A stretch of 58,130 nt of DNA from Epichloe hybrida (GCA_019022495.1 JAFEKR010000103.1:1-58130); one strand, 5' to 3'. Positions 22,601-34,294 are shown, numbered from the stretch's first letter. The notes: generated by a model not told the origin, from the sequence alone. Made by a program: numbers and translations.

Positions 22601-24937
22601 AACGACCTCGAGCTGGTCAACATCACCAACGAGAACTCCATGTATCGCGCGCAGGCCCGTTACCTCTTGGAGAGATCAGACAGCGAGCTTTGGAACTTTG
22701 TTCTCAGCGAAAACAACATCCACCGTCGCTCTGTAGTCGACCAGGTCGTCTCTACTGCCATTCCGGAGTCAACTGACCCAGCCAAGGTTTCTATCGCCGT
22801 GGCCTCATTCTTGGAAAATGACCTCCCTCTCGAGCTCATCGAGCTTCTGGAGAAGATCGTCCTAGAACCTTCTCCTTTCAGTGACAACCAGAATCTGCAG
22901 AATCTCCTCATGTTCACCGCTGCCAAGGCCGATAAGGGCCGTGTCATGGACTACATTCACAAACTCGACGGCTACAATGCACAAGAGATTGCCACGTCAT
23001 GCATTGACGTTGGTCTGTTCGAAGAAGCTTTTGAAATCTACAAGAAGGCTGATAACAAGAGTGCTGCTGTTGATGTTCTCGTGGAGCATGTCGTCAGTAT
23101 CGACAGATCCCAGGCCTATGCCGAGGAGGTTGATCTCCCTGAAGTTTGGAGCAAGGTTGCCAAGGCTCAGCTTGACGGTCTCCGTGTCTCTGATGCCATT
23201 GAATCTTACATCAAGGCTGAAGATCCCAAGAACCACGCCGAGGTGATTGAGATTGCCACTCATGCCGGCAAAAACGAAGAGCTGGTCAAGTACCTGCGCA
23301 TGGCCCGCAAGACTCTCCGAGAGCCCGCCATCGACACTGCCCTCGCGTTCTGCTACGCTCGTCTGGATCAACTTCACGAGCTCGAGGACTTCCTGCGCGC
23401 CACCAACGTTGCCAACATTGAGGAGTCTGGTGACAAGGCTTACGAGGAGGGCTTGTTCGAGGCCTCCAAGATCTTCTACACCAGCATTTCCAACTGGGCC
23501 AAGCTTGCCACTACCCTCGTCCATTTGGCTGACTACCAGGCTGCTGTCGACTGCGCTCGCAAAGCGAACAACATCAAGGTCTGGAAGCAGGTTCACGAGG
23601 CGTGCGTTCAGAAGAAGGAGTTCCGTCTTGCTCAGATCTGCGGTCTCAATTTGATTGTTGATGCCGAGCAGTTGCAGACTCTGGTCAAGGATTACGAGCG
23701 AAATGGTTATTTTGATGAACTGATCAGCCTTCTCGAGCAAGGTCTTGGTCTTGAGCGTGCGCACATGGGAATGTTCACCGAGTTAGGCATTGCGCTCTCC
23801 AAGTACCACCCTGAACGCTTGATGGAGCATATCAAGATCTTCTGGTCGAGAATGAACATGCCCAAGATGATCCGCGCCTGCGAGGAGGCCAATTTGTGGC
23901 CCGAGCTCGTTTTCTGCTACTATCACTATGATGAATTTGACAATGCGGCCCTGGCCGTCATTGAGCGCCCCGAGAACTCTTGGGACCACCAGCAGTTTAA
24001 GGAAATCGTTGTCAAGGTTGCCAACCTAGAAATCTATTACCGTGCTATCAAGTTCTACGTTGAGCAGCATCCATCATTGCTTACCGACTTGTTGGCTTCT
24101 TTGACGCCTCGAATTGATGTTAACCGCGTTGTCAAGATGTTCCAGAAGAACGACAGCTTGCCGCTCATCAAGCCATTCTTGCTCAACGTTCAGTCGCAAA
24201 ACAAGCGCACTGTCAACGAGGCCGTCAACGATTTGCTCATAGAAGAGGAAGACTACAAGACATTGCGAGATTCGGTCCAGAACTACGACAACTATGACGC
24301 CAATGAGCTTGCTAGCCGTCTCGAGAAACACGACCTGATTTTCTTCCGCCAGATTGCCGCCAACATTTATCGCAAGAACAAGCGCTGGGAGAAGTCGATT
24401 GTTTTGTCCAAGCAGGACAAGCTCTTCAAGGATGCCATTGAGACCTCTGCCATTTCTGGCAAGAGCGACATTGTCAATGACTTACTTCGTTACGTAAGTT
24501 CAAGCTATCTATGTTCCACAGTACCAAGCTTGTCTCATGGAGAGGAATACCCCTTGCTAACATTACCTCTACTTTAGTTTGTCGACATTGGCCATCGTGA
24601 GTGCTACACTGGCATGTTATATGCATGCAACGACCTCATACGCCCTGACCTTGTACTGGAGCTCTCATGGCGCCATGGTCTCAATGACTTTACAATGCCA
24701 TACATGATCAACATGCTGTCGCAGCAGACAAAGGAAATTGCTCTGCTGAAGTCTGACAACGAAGCTCGCAAGGCCAAAGAGCAAGAGCAGGAGAAGACGG
24801 AGGACAACACCCCCATCTTGGGCGCTGGTCGCCTCATGATTACCGCTGGACCGGGCGGTAACATGGGCAACACCTCGCCGGCGCCATACCAGCAATCGAA
24901 TGGCTTCGCACCGCAGCCCACCGGCTACGGATACTAG
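19621..24937 (+). CDS. chc1: Clathrin heavy chain
   Basis: Four exons, 19621-19707, 19815-20186, 20261-24493 and 24578-24937, give 1683 residues, the usual size. It begins MAPLPIKFQELVQL. The N-terminal seven-blade propeller (about 1-330) binds adaptors. The linker and the long series of helical CHCR repeats form the leg. The C terminus holds the trimerisation region and ends RLMITAGPGG, matching the Hsc70-binding tail motif of the family. It forms the triskelion coat for endocytosis and Golgi/endosome traffic. Introns are GT..AG. The first is 29 codons after the start and the last is in the trimerisation part. The gene is intact with no odd features. Confidence 0.97.
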
Positions 24938-25343
24938 ATGCAAGTGCCGGTCTGGGCTTGGTTTCCCGCCCACATTATCGGGCACCACTTGGAGACGACT
25001 CGGGGATATCATTGAGCTCATGATACTGTAATTATTACGTAATGAAGAGGAATCTACCGTATGTTGTATGATAATAATCAAAATTCTGCATTTGCGTTGT
25101 TTCTATAAATATGATGGGTCCCGGTGCGCCTTTCGATTCATAATGATGTATATGCTGTACAAGACTGCCAAAATGCCGTCCTCGAGTTGAATATATGAGA
25201 AATAGGTTGACCTCCTTGGTCAAACCCGGGCTAGCCTGCCCGCGATGCGTCCTACATGAGTCCAACAGCATTATGCAGCGCTTCGCTCTCGACCCTTATC
25301 CTGAGCGAGCATTCGTGACTCTCGTCAATGTATTTTCCCTCTT
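24938..25343. other. Convergent intergenic region, clathrin / dipeptidyl aminopeptidase
   Basis: About 400 bases of 3' flanking sequence between convergent genes. No gene is seen. Confidence 0.5.
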
Positions 25344-28186
25344 TTAATCCATGGGTTTCGGGTCCGTAATCTTCAACCACTCCCCGTTGAAAGCATTGAT
25401 GAGCCAATGATTTAATTCTACAAGCAAGAAAAAAGTCAGCAATGTCTCATATACATTCATGTGCACGTGTGCGTGTCTGAGTCTGCTCCCTCATGAGAAA
25501 GAAACGGGGAAAAAAGAAAAAAAAAAAAGAGGCCTTCCGATCGTCGTGGGAGGTCGTCCGCTCGGGTGGAGGGGACAACTCACTATCGTACACTACATGG
25601 TTCGCGCCATGAAAGGAAATGCCATGATCGCTGTCGGGAAAGACGTGGACATCGTAGTTCTCGATGCGTTTGAGATTCAACTTGTCGAGGAGTTTGAGAG
25701 AGTTTTGGAAGTGGACATTGTCGTCCGCGGAGCCATGCATGATGAGGAAGCGCTTGTTCATGCCCAGAGCTGTGGCGTTCTGGATAGCCGAGGCGTCGTA
25801 GCCGGAGGGGTTGTCCTGCGGGAGACGCATGTAGCGCTCCGTGTAGATGCTGTCGTAGAAGCGCCAGTCTGTGACGGGGGCGACGGCCATGCCGTACGAG
25901 TAGGTGCGTCCGGCGTCCTGCTCGAGCGTCCCAGAGGGCGAGGCGCGAAGGGTCGACGTAGGGCAGGGAGGCGTAGTGTCGCGCGGCGGCGATGTGGTCT
26001 TGCGCCTCGAGGAGGCCGAGCTGGGAGCGGACGGGGACGCGGTGGTGGCGGCCGAGAAAGCCTGTGCCGCGGGGGTCGACGGTGACGACGAGGTAGCCCA
26101 GCGCGGAGGCGACGTATGATTGGAAGTCGACGGAGAATGTCTTGGTGACGGTTTGGGACTTGGGGCCAGAGTACTGCTGGAAGAGGACGGGGTACTTCTT
26201 CTTGGGGCTGAAGTGGCGCGGGCGGCGCTCAAGGTAGTTGACGGAGACGTTGTTGTCGAGCTGGAGGGTGCCGTATTCAAGGGTGGGCAGCTCATGCTTC
26301 TTCGCCTTGTCGGCGAGTGCAGCGTTGTCTTCAATGGTGCGGTCATAGGAGGCGGGCGTGGAAGGGGTGGAAATGACCTTCTGGTAGGGCGTTTTCGGGC
26401 CCATGTAGGAGAGCAGGGCGAAGCCGGCGTTGGAAGAGAAGGATACCTTGTAGTAGCCTTCGGAGGATGTGTCTGTCAGAGCGGTGAGGTTGGAGCCGTC
26501 GAGTTTGACCGAGTAGACGTGGCGTTGGATGGAGGATTCCTTGGTGCCGACGAAGTAGACAAGGTTGTTGGTGAGATCGACAGCCGAGGGGGCGTCTTCG
26601 ACTTCCCAGTTTCCAGAGGTGAGCATGACGGGTTTCGGATTGTCCATGGGGGTAAAGTAGCCAATGTGTTCGTGGCCTTCGTGAATGACTGTGTCAATGT
26701 ACCCGTCTTGCTGGCGGCCGTTGCTCGGGTCCGCGGGCATGTACTTGGTTGTGTGGGAATTGTCGAACCACCCGCCGTCGATTTCGGCAATGTTGATGCT
26801 GTTCACGGTTTTGGCCTCGCGTTTGGCCGGGTCGACGAGGATGACCTTGAGGAAGTCGCCCACGCGGTTGGACTGTTTGACAAGAACCCTGGCCCCAGCC
26901 CAGAGGACATTGGAAATGATGCGGTTGTCGTCAGGGAACTCGTCGGTTGCCGAGACGGAGAAGACAGTCCCCTTGGAGACGTCATAGTATTGGACGTCAA
27001 CGACAGGGTTGTGCGCCCCTGGTTTGGGATACTTGATCTTGCGGACGTCGGGGTACGCCTCTTCGCCCTTGAGCGGTTTCTTGCCCGTCGGACGCTGGAC
27101 GTAGTATTCGATGGCGTATTCGGGGACCGCAGTCTCGTTGGTGCGCAAGAACGCAAGATACTTGCCATCGTCGGACCACCAAGTCGCAGAGCGGCCGGAG
27201 AAGACTTCCTCCTCGTATACCCAGTCGGGAATTCCGTAGAAGTACTCTGGTCCTCCGTCCTTGGTTATCTGCACCACGTCGCGGGCACCGCCGAGCCGGC
27301 GGATGTACATGTTGTTCTTCATGGTATAGGAGACGGCATCGCTCTTGGGGCTCCAGTTGGCGAGCTGTACCTTGGCATCAGCATTGTCGGGTACCAGAGG
27401 CTCTGTGGTGTTGGATTCGACATCGAGGATGAAGTACGTCGCTGTGAAGGAGTAGCGCCAGTTCTGCTCGCGGTTTATGGCCAGCAGGACCTTTTTCAGA
27501 TCCGGGCTAGGCTCCCACCATTCTGGTGTCTTTGGATCGCCCTTGTACGTGAAGTAGGGGCTCTTCATGAGTGTTCGCGACTTAGCAAGCTTGGTCCTTG
27601 AGTTCTCGTGGGCCGCTGCGCCATCCTTGTTGGCACGTACGTCCTCGACGACCAAGAAGCCGGCCTCGGTGCCGACTTCGAGCAACAACCCGTCGTCGCC
27701 GTCAGGGTCGGCAATCCAGCTGATTCCTTGTGATTTTGGAGACCAGTAGCCATCAAGGACCTGATCTAGGGTGATGGCTTTGCCAGAGCCTCGGAAACTG
27801 GCGTCCGGGTCGTGCTCAGAGTCGCTGGCGTGCTTGTAGGATCCGGACATGACGAAGACGCCTAGTCCTGCTAGCCAAGCGGCAACGAAGACGGCGCCGG
27901 AAATCCACAAGATACGACGCAGGCTTCTGTCCATGGGCTTGCGCTGGAGCGGGACGTCAGGCTCGCCCAGGAAGGGCCCCGTTTCGGAATCTTGATAGCC
28001 GGCTTCATCCTTTATGGATGCGAATTGATTTCGTGTGCTAGTTTGACGCGCGCATTGGTCCTTGTCTGCCTCTTCCTGGAGTCGGTCGAAGACGAGGCTC
28101 GTGGTGGAAACGGACGAGAGCGAGAGCGAGCTTTGTGAAGGTCGGGATGGTCTGGGACCGTCTGGGTCGTCGGCGAATGGGGCCAT
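25344..28186 (-). pseudogene. Membrane dipeptidyl aminopeptidase (DPAP, S9B) with catalytic-motif gap
   Basis: Exon 1 is 28186-25584 and exon 2 is 25417-25344, with a GT..AG intron (25583-25418) and a C terminus ending [10 protein letters not shown]. An acidic cytoplasmic tail, one membrane helix (about 91-113, type II) and the beta-propeller and hydrolase domains match STE13/DAP2/dapB-type vacuolar or Golgi peptidases of about 900 residues. At codon 752 (25931-25933) the frame breaks. After LALW the next sequence in the other frame is [13 protein letters not shown]. The family has GWSYGGFxTLK between, so the nucleophile-serine motif is missing. The coding length of 2677 plus 32 is divisible by 3, so a 32-base loss explains it. 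Asp (SADDNVH) and His (DSDHGIS) of the triad survive downstream in the shifted frame. It is either a real null allele or an assembly error. Confidence 0.75.
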
Positions 28187-29081
28187 GACAGATACCTAGC
28201 TAGGTAGGTAGCACGATGCAGACAGAGTCAACAACGAGTGTCTTGAGAGAAACTTGAGAGAAAGGAGAGGCAGTCAACGTGGCTAGGTGAGACAATCAGG
28301 GTGAGTGAAGGTCAAGGTAAAGAAGGTTGGCCAGCACCGGCCATGCTGCCTGCACGCGCAAACTTTTTGAAAGACTTGATCGAGCAGGAAAGCACGTCCA
28401 GTCTCGTCACCGGCGGTAAGTGAATAGAATAAGGGCTCAATAGCTGATGTGGCGCCGTTGACGCTGCTTCTGCATGAACGAGTCGTCAACCGCCGTAAGT
28501 AATAATAAGCATTTTGTTGGACCCTGCGTGAAGCGTTCGTCATACCCGCACTGTGTTGCTCCGCAGCCATCATAGTGAGATCACACAGTGTTAATCTTAC
28601 GTTACACAAACTTGTCCCTCGTCTCCCTTCCCCCCAAAGCGCCCAAGACGCCCAAGGCGCGGCTTTTTAGTCTTCCTCGGCATCTGATTGGCGCGTCGTC
28701 CCAAGCAAAGCCTCGCGGAAAAGCCGGTAGCCGGACTTGCTTGTACTCCGTACAGTGGGTGTATATATTTTTCTACGGAGTATTTTTCTATCAATTCATC
28801 TAGCCCGAACTGGCTGTCGCCTGCTTGTGCCCGCCACCAGTCAAGTTCCGCTCTGGCTCCAACTCCACCCCCATCTTTGCTCTCCCCCGACATCGCCACC
28901 CTTTCTCTCATCAATCTTACATCACCTCCATTTCGACGTTCCTCCACCACCCTCATTCCCTCTCACACATCGCACTAGAAAAAAAAAAAAAGGCCAAAAG
29001 AAAGAAACAGATATTTTCAACGACATCTGCTCACCCCTCCCAAAAGTCGATCGAACCTTCCCTCACATAACCCCCATCAAC
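28187..29081. promoter_or_regulatory. Divergent upstream region, DPAP / isu1
   Basis: About 900 bases shared by divergent genes. It holds two TACTCCGTA motifs facing each other (28744-28752 and 28774-28782) and a long C/T-rich leader before isu1 (about 28850-29080), including an A-run at 28978-28991. No gene is supported. Confidence 0.45.
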
Positions 29082-29928
29082 ATGTTCTTATTACGAGCGC
29101 CGTTTCGCTCCATCCGGGCGATGCCTTTGCCTATCGCCACCACAGCTGCCGCTCCTCAACTCGCCGGTCGGAGGTTCTACCACGACAAAGATAAGTTCTG
29201 CTGTCATTGAGAGTAGTACCATGGCTCTCCTCATGACCTCGACCGCCTTTGCATCCTGATTTGGACGCCAAGCTAACATCTTTTCTTTGCCATCTGCACT
29301 GCTCGACCATTACAGCCGACCTCGAAACCCCGGTTCCATGGACAAGAAGGATCCCGCTGTCGGCACTGGACTTGTCGGTGCCCCTGCCTGTGGCGACGTC
29401 ATGAAGCTGCAGATTCGTGTGGACGAGGCGACGGGCACCATCACCGATGCCAAATTCAAGACATTTGGATGCGGGTCTGCCATTGCGAGCTCAAGTTATC
29501 TGACCGAGTTGGTCAAGGGTATGAGATGTGAGTATCTCCGCCTCCGCCAGCACCTCATTGAAAACACACTACCTCCTCGCTCTGCATCATTGCTTGCACT
29601 GCGCGCATCGTGCGAGCTCAAGAGTTTACACGCTAACCCAAAACTAGTGGAGGACGCCTCCAAGATCCGCAACGTCGACATCTCCAAAGAGTTATGCCTA
29701 CCGCCCGTTAAACGTACGTCATTTTCCGATGATAAAAACTGCTCCTTCTTTCTTGTCCCCCCTCATGTCCCCGAGACTAACATCACACAAGTGCACTGCT
29801 CCATGCTCGCCGAGGATGCCATCAAGGCCGCCATTGCTGATTACCACGTCAAGAACCCCAACGCCAAGATTACCGACTTGGCTGGTACGGCCAAGTCCAT
29901 ACGGGAGACCATGCAGCAGGCCGCTTGA
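29082..29928 (+). CDS. isu1: Mitochondrial Fe-S cluster scaffold ISU1/IscU
   Basis: Four exons, 29082-29190, 29300-29527, 29648-29713 and 29792-29928, give 179 residues. It is the scaffold on which mitochondrial iron-sulfur clusters are built by Nfs1, then released with Ssq1/Jac1. An Arg/Ala-rich presequence precedes YHDKVLDHYSRPRNPGS. Cluster ligands are Cys67 (GAPACGDV), Cys94 (FGCGSA) and Cys137 (LHCSML). The Hsp70-binding LPPVK is at 130-134. Introns 2 and 3 are GT..AG. Intron 1 (29191-29299) starts ATAAGT and ends TGCAC, with branch-like GCTAAC. Only this AT-AC junction gives the conserved DKVLDHYS without extra residues. A GT..AG alternative (29203-29272) stays open but inserts about 13 unconserved residues. 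Confidence 0.92.
29191..29299 (+). other. AT-AC intron in isu1
   Basis: The donor is AAAG|ATAAGT and the acceptor CTGCAC|TGCTC. The branch-like GCTAAC at 29272-29277 lies 22 bases before the acceptor. The donor looks like the U2-type consensus GTAAGT with G1 changed to A, not the U12 donor ATATCC, so this would be a U2-type AT-AC intron. Support comes from exact restoration of the conserved protein. Confidence 0.75.
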
Positions 29929-30550
29929 TCCACTAAAAACGGATGAACGTGATATAAGCAGATGTGGGAAAATGTCAGGATGACCAAAAAAATCTCGGCA
30001 GCATGGGACAAGTCAGTTGCATGGTGCAAAGATTGGCAAGGAGAACAAGCGGTATTGACAACGGCGCGCACACGAAAAAAAGACGAACCCAAATATGACG
30101 AGAGCATTCGAGAAGCTGAAGGATGTTTTAGGGCGAAGAGTAAGAGGACCAATTTGATTTGACTTGAAGCAGGAGAGTGCACGTGTCTGTGCTGTTTCCC
30201 AAAATGCACGTGTTTTTCCCCCAGAGGGACGGGCGCATGGGGACGTGGAAAACCTCGCACTAGGAGGGATCATGACTCGAATCCTTTTTTCTTTTTTTTT
30301 TTGGGTGTTGTTGACGGTGCTAGTGGTGTTTAATTTATCATGTATGGATACTGTTGACCTTCATTATAAGACGCAAGAGGACACTGAAGTCATCAATTGA
30401 CATTCTTTAAACACGTGTTGGTAAATTAAGCTCATTACGTCGTCGCATTGGTATGTACAGGTTTCATGTAATACATCACATCCTACTTTGTATAATACTC
30501 ATTTGCGCGTTTTATTCAAGGGCTCCCACTGTTGCTCGCACTTTTTTTCT
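29929..30550. other. Convergent intergenic region, isu1 / trehalase
   Basis: About 620 bases of 3' flank for both genes, with a T-run at 30290-30302. No gene is supported. Confidence 0.5.
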
Positions 30551-32651
30551 TCAATTCCTGCTGCCAAATTTCTTGATTCTCCGGGCATCTCCTGGCGTCA
30601 ACTCGACTGCGCTGATGCTTCTCTTGGCGCCGCGCGTTTTGGCCGCCTTGATGTCTCCGCAGTCGGGTCTCTTCAAGTCGTTGCCAAACACGTCCGCTGC
30701 CCAGATGAGCACACCATTTGTCCAGCCAAAGCCCTCGACGACCTCGTATTCGCCACCGCCACCAGCTTGATTGGTCGAATTATCACTGTACTTTTCAAAC
30801 ATGATGCCCTTATCCTTGTCCCTTAAGCCCTGCAGCTTGGGTGTTTCCGAGGTTGAGCCTCCTGTTGCGTACCATGTGCAAAAGGTAGAGTCCAGATATC
30901 GCTGGCCTATCGTGAGAGCCATCTTTCGTACAGCTTTATACGAAGGGTCATGCTCGCCAAAAGTAGCAGGGGTGTTGAGAAGACCTACCATGAGAATGTG
31001 CATCAGAGGCGGCCACACATTAGGTTGGTCCCACTGCTCTTTAGCCTTTGCGTTGGTGGCAGGAATTCCACCTTGGCGGACCTTGAGATAGTCTGCAACA
31101 CGAGCATAAATGGCCTTGATGGCATGCGGATTGTTCCTCAGATACGCTGGAGCTGCTCCTTGCCAGAAGGGATAAAATTGACCGATGTTGAAGGCAATTT
31201 GCTGGCCTGGAGGGGCCGTCTTGTCGTCAGAGGCGGTAGCATCATCGTCACTGATGGTGTAGATGTTCTGCGACGAGGAGGTCAGGTTGTAGTCAAAGTA
31301 GCTGAAGATTGTCTCGTTCCACATGAGAGAGTGCATGGCTTCGCTGCGAGCGTCCGCCTTTTTCTTCCAGAGACTGGCCGCCGCCGAGTTGCCTGTCTCA
31401 TTGAAGAAATGCGCAATGGCAAGCTCATTGCCGTAGAGAATAGAGTTCAAGCACACGGGTACAATATTTTTTGCATTGTTGCTGCGAGTAGGAAAATAGA
31501 CATCACGAGCAGAGTCCGAGGGGTTGGCAAGCCAACGGGAGCTGAAGTCCCAGCCATTCTCGGCATTGGTAGCCAGGTTGGAGTATAGCTCCATACGCTG
31601 CGAGCCGTTGAGCTTTTGGTTTTCAGGATAGATAATACCCGATTTGGCATAGTATGACGCATTAGTGGCCGTTTCGTAGTCTTCTCGGTAAGACTCTGGC
31701 CGAGGCTGTGTATTGTCCACTGCATATCGGTTGAGGTTGTATGTTTTGCCGCCAGACTCGACTTCAATGGTTCTGTTGACCATCCAGAATTCGTGCTCCT
31801 TGACCAACAGCGGCAACGCACGCTCTAGAATACTGGTATCCTTGGTGTGCTCAGTGTACAGCTTCACCATTTGTGACAGCATGGGCGGCTGCGATCTATT
31901 CAGATAGTAGATTCTTGCTCCGTTGGGCACAAACCCAAAGTGTTCCACGAGATCGAGAAAATTTTCAATGGTGTTTCTAGCGATTTCTGTAAAGGAGCCC
32001 TTTGTTCGCAGAAGACCCTCCAAGATCCAATACGAATCCCAATAATAAGGCTCTCGGAAGCGGCCGCCAGCAACAACGAAAGTTCGACTGACGGGAATAA
32101 AACTAGTAGGACACTCGGTGCAGTTGGGGTTGGAGCCGCGGTAGGAGCGAGTCAAATCTGGCCAAATGTCAATGACTTTGCTAACAAACTCTTTGATGAC
32201 AGCGTCATCAAGTTTTTTGAGGAATTGAGGATCGGTGGTGAGGTTTCCTTTGGGGACTTCCTGCAATTCTTGGCCCGCATCGGCAAAGTAGGTAGACAAG
32301 AAGTCTTGCAGGGCCGTGTCATTTTTGAGGGGCTTTTCGAGCTTCTTGAACGCTCCTTGAATGTCTTCCAAGGGTTTAATAGCAGGCCTGTGGCAAAGAG
32401 ATTAAACACAGTTCGTGTAGATTAATTCCTCAAGCGGAGAGGGAAGTAACTAAATTGCAATTCACTTACATGTCGACGAATGTCTTGGAGTCGGAGAATG
32501 GCCGGGCAAGCTCGACTTCCTTGAGAATATCTCCATGACAATAGATTGGCGAATCACAAGGTGCTACTACCGATCCGCTTGAGTAGAGGGCATTGGCGAC
32601 TGGAACGATGGCAGCCAGCACTGCGGCCACGAGTCGGCATACATTGGTCAT
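30551..32651 (-). CDS. Secreted trehalase, glycoside hydrolase family 37
   Basis: Two exons, 32651-32470 and 32387-30551, give 672 residues. The start Met opens a signal peptide (MTNVCRLVAAVLAAIVPVANA). GH37 hallmarks follow: GGRFREPYYWDSYW, GWDFSSRW (with the catalytic-acid Asp position of the family), QWDQPNVWPP and FEKYS (with the catalytic Glu position), then GGGGEYEVVEGFGW. It inverts alpha,alpha-trehalose into two glucoses outside the cell or in the wall or vacuole, for use of external trehalose. The residue before GGRF is Ala where the textbook signature has Pro. Several N-x-S/T sites suit a secreted glycoprotein. It is distinct from the cytosolic neutral trehalase, which has no signal peptide. 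The upstream side holds an 18-base tandem repeat and a MITE fragment. Confidence 0.92.
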
Positions 32652-32719
32652 GGTGATCAAGAGTGAGCACCGTAGCAATGGCAAGGCTTGTACATAAAAA
32701 GTCTTTGAAATGGCCAGTT

Positions 32720-32780
32720 GGGCTGATGGGATGGACGGGGCTGATGGGATGGACGGGGCTGGCGGGGTGGACGGGATGGA
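32720..32780. repeat. 18-base tandem repeat upstream of trehalase
   Basis: Unit GGCTGATGGGATGGACGG, two nearly identical copies followed by a third diverged one and a partial. It begins about 70 bases upstream of the trehalase start codon, in the promoter or leader, so copy-number change could alter expression. Confidence 0.75.
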
Positions 32781-32838
32781 TGGAAAAGGCAGGCGCGATC
32801 CATCAGTCGTCGGGACGGCCTCAGCAAGCTCCTTATAC

Positions 32839-32960
32839 CTCCTTAAGCGTGTTAAAGCTCGTGGAGTCACGCTAACCAGGGTCTGTATGTATGTATGTAT
32901 CTCTAGTTTAATTTTATCTAATTGGATACATACAGACCCCTGGCTGGAGCGACGCCACAG
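32839..32960. mobile_element. Truncated foldback MITE (family M, copy 1)
   Basis: It begins CTCCTTAAGCGTG and contains inverted blocks GTCTGTATGTAT (about 32880) and ATACATACAGAC (about 32926-32937) around a CTAGTTTAATTTTATCTAA core. Core and inner arms match the complete element at 35595-35727. The right end runs straight into repeat S (32961) without the expected CTAAGGAG end, so this copy is truncated or rearranged. Confidence 0.6.
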
Positions 32961-33047
32961 CAAAAGAATACGCATTGTATAAGTCATCATTTACTTGTAC
33001 AATTGACATCTATTTTGCTAGGTCTAGGCAAAGCCTAGATCATCACA
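32961..33047 (-). repeat. Dispersed repeat S, copy 3 (partial)
   Basis: Read on the minus strand it gives GATGATCTAGGCTTTGCCTA, ATGTCAATTGTACAAGT, then ACAATGCGTATTCTTTTG, matching the copy at 35560-35868. It lacks the MITE and the CTCCGTA insertion found in that copy, so it serves as an empty-site reference. Confidence 0.65.
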
Positions 33048-33060
33048 ACAAACCCTTTAA

Positions 33061-34201
33061 GATATAATCATTAATGCTAGATTTTGACACAAATCAGGAC
33101 TAGCGAATCCGGCTCGAAATAAAAACCCGCAATCCCGTCTCTCCTAGGTACGATATCCCCCTGGACCCCGATACCAAGCCCATCTTCCTGCATAATAATT
33201 CTCAACAGCTCATGAGAGCAAGACTAATAACGATGGACATGAACCTGATGAGGCCCAGCGTTACTGGAGATTGATGCAGTTCACGAAGCCGCTCGAAGAA
33301 GTGAATCGGAGCTCTGTGTCATGCTTGCTGAAAGGTTAGTAATTTTGCTCTTGACTGGACTTTTACCATCATTCGGATGAACTGGGGCCCAGAATGAATT
33401 TAGAGCCCCAACAACCGAACCCCCAGATGAGTGTTTCTTCGTTTACGTCAAAAGACTTCGGGAATCAAGGTTTGTTGACATTTCCATGTCGCCAAGCACG
33501 AGCTGAAAACAACCTTTTCAACGTTGCCCATCAGACGCCAGAGGAGAACCGGTCATGGGGGGAAAACGGCTCTACAACGGCCCTAACGCACGCCTCAGTG
33601 GATTCTGGCAATCCACTGGGGCGCATACGAGCACGACATGGAGACACGGATTCGTGGGCGACGAGCGTAGGGTATTTGGTATTATGTCAAGCAAGGAACC
33701 GTATGTTATGTACTCCGTCGTAATAGTGGTCAGCGAGTTTTCGGGCAGGAGATGGGTGCCTAAGGCTCTTAAGAGTTGAGGGGTATATAAAGTTGAGGAT
33801 ATTCACAGCCTCACATCGTAGCCTCAGATATCAGGCATCACTCTCGTCATCCCTTCTTCGTTCGACGATGCAGCTTCCCGCATCGCGTTTGTTATCGCAT
33901 TTCATCGTAGGCTTCGTTTGAAGACCTAGATTCATTGCTGATAGATTTGAAGCTTATAGTAGCTTCCTCTTTCCCTCTGTTAGATTCCGAATTTTCCACA
34001 TCATCTTCTCTTCTGATCACTCTTTGCCACCGTCTGCATCCTTCCACATATAACTCCGCTCCCCATTCCTGTCGCAAGGCATACAGGGCATAATGTACGC
34101 ACAAATTAGTGACCAGTTGGCTGCGCCTCTTTTTTCGTGCAGTAATTCCTCGCTGTCTTGTCCCTTTCTTTTCTTCTCTTCTTCAGCGGCTATCCTCCAA
34201 A
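33061..34201. other. Intergenic, no convincing gene
   Basis: About 1.1 kb. A TATATAAA box at 33785-33792 precedes a short open frame at 33868 (MQLPASRLLSHFIVGF then stop), too short to support. A C/T-rich tract at about 34125-34195 looks like the leader of the broken candidate gene at 34202. Confidence 0.4.
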
Positions 34202-34294
34202 ATGCCGTGAGCACACCTCCACCTTTTCCTGTCCCTTGCCTAATGCGAACACATTAAACTAACTATTTGGAAGTTCAGAAATATCAAGAATCCG

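Noticed and set aside
25500..25535. Alternative idea that the DPAP frame break is an intron
   Set aside because: No GT..AG pair surrounds the break at 25929/25930, and the missing part is conserved coding sequence; loss of bases explains it better.
26120..27601. 493-residue open frame on the plus strand
   Set aside because: It is the antisense shadow of the dipeptidyl aminopeptidase coding exon; composition is low-complexity and no family is recognisable.
29203..29272. GT..AG alternative for isu1 intron 1
   Set aside because: It is in frame but inserts about 13 residues with no counterpart in a highly conserved region; the AT-AC junction gives the family sequence exactly.
33868..33921. Short signal-peptide-like frame after a TATATAAA box
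   Set aside because: Only 17 codons before a stop, and no convincing intron extends it.
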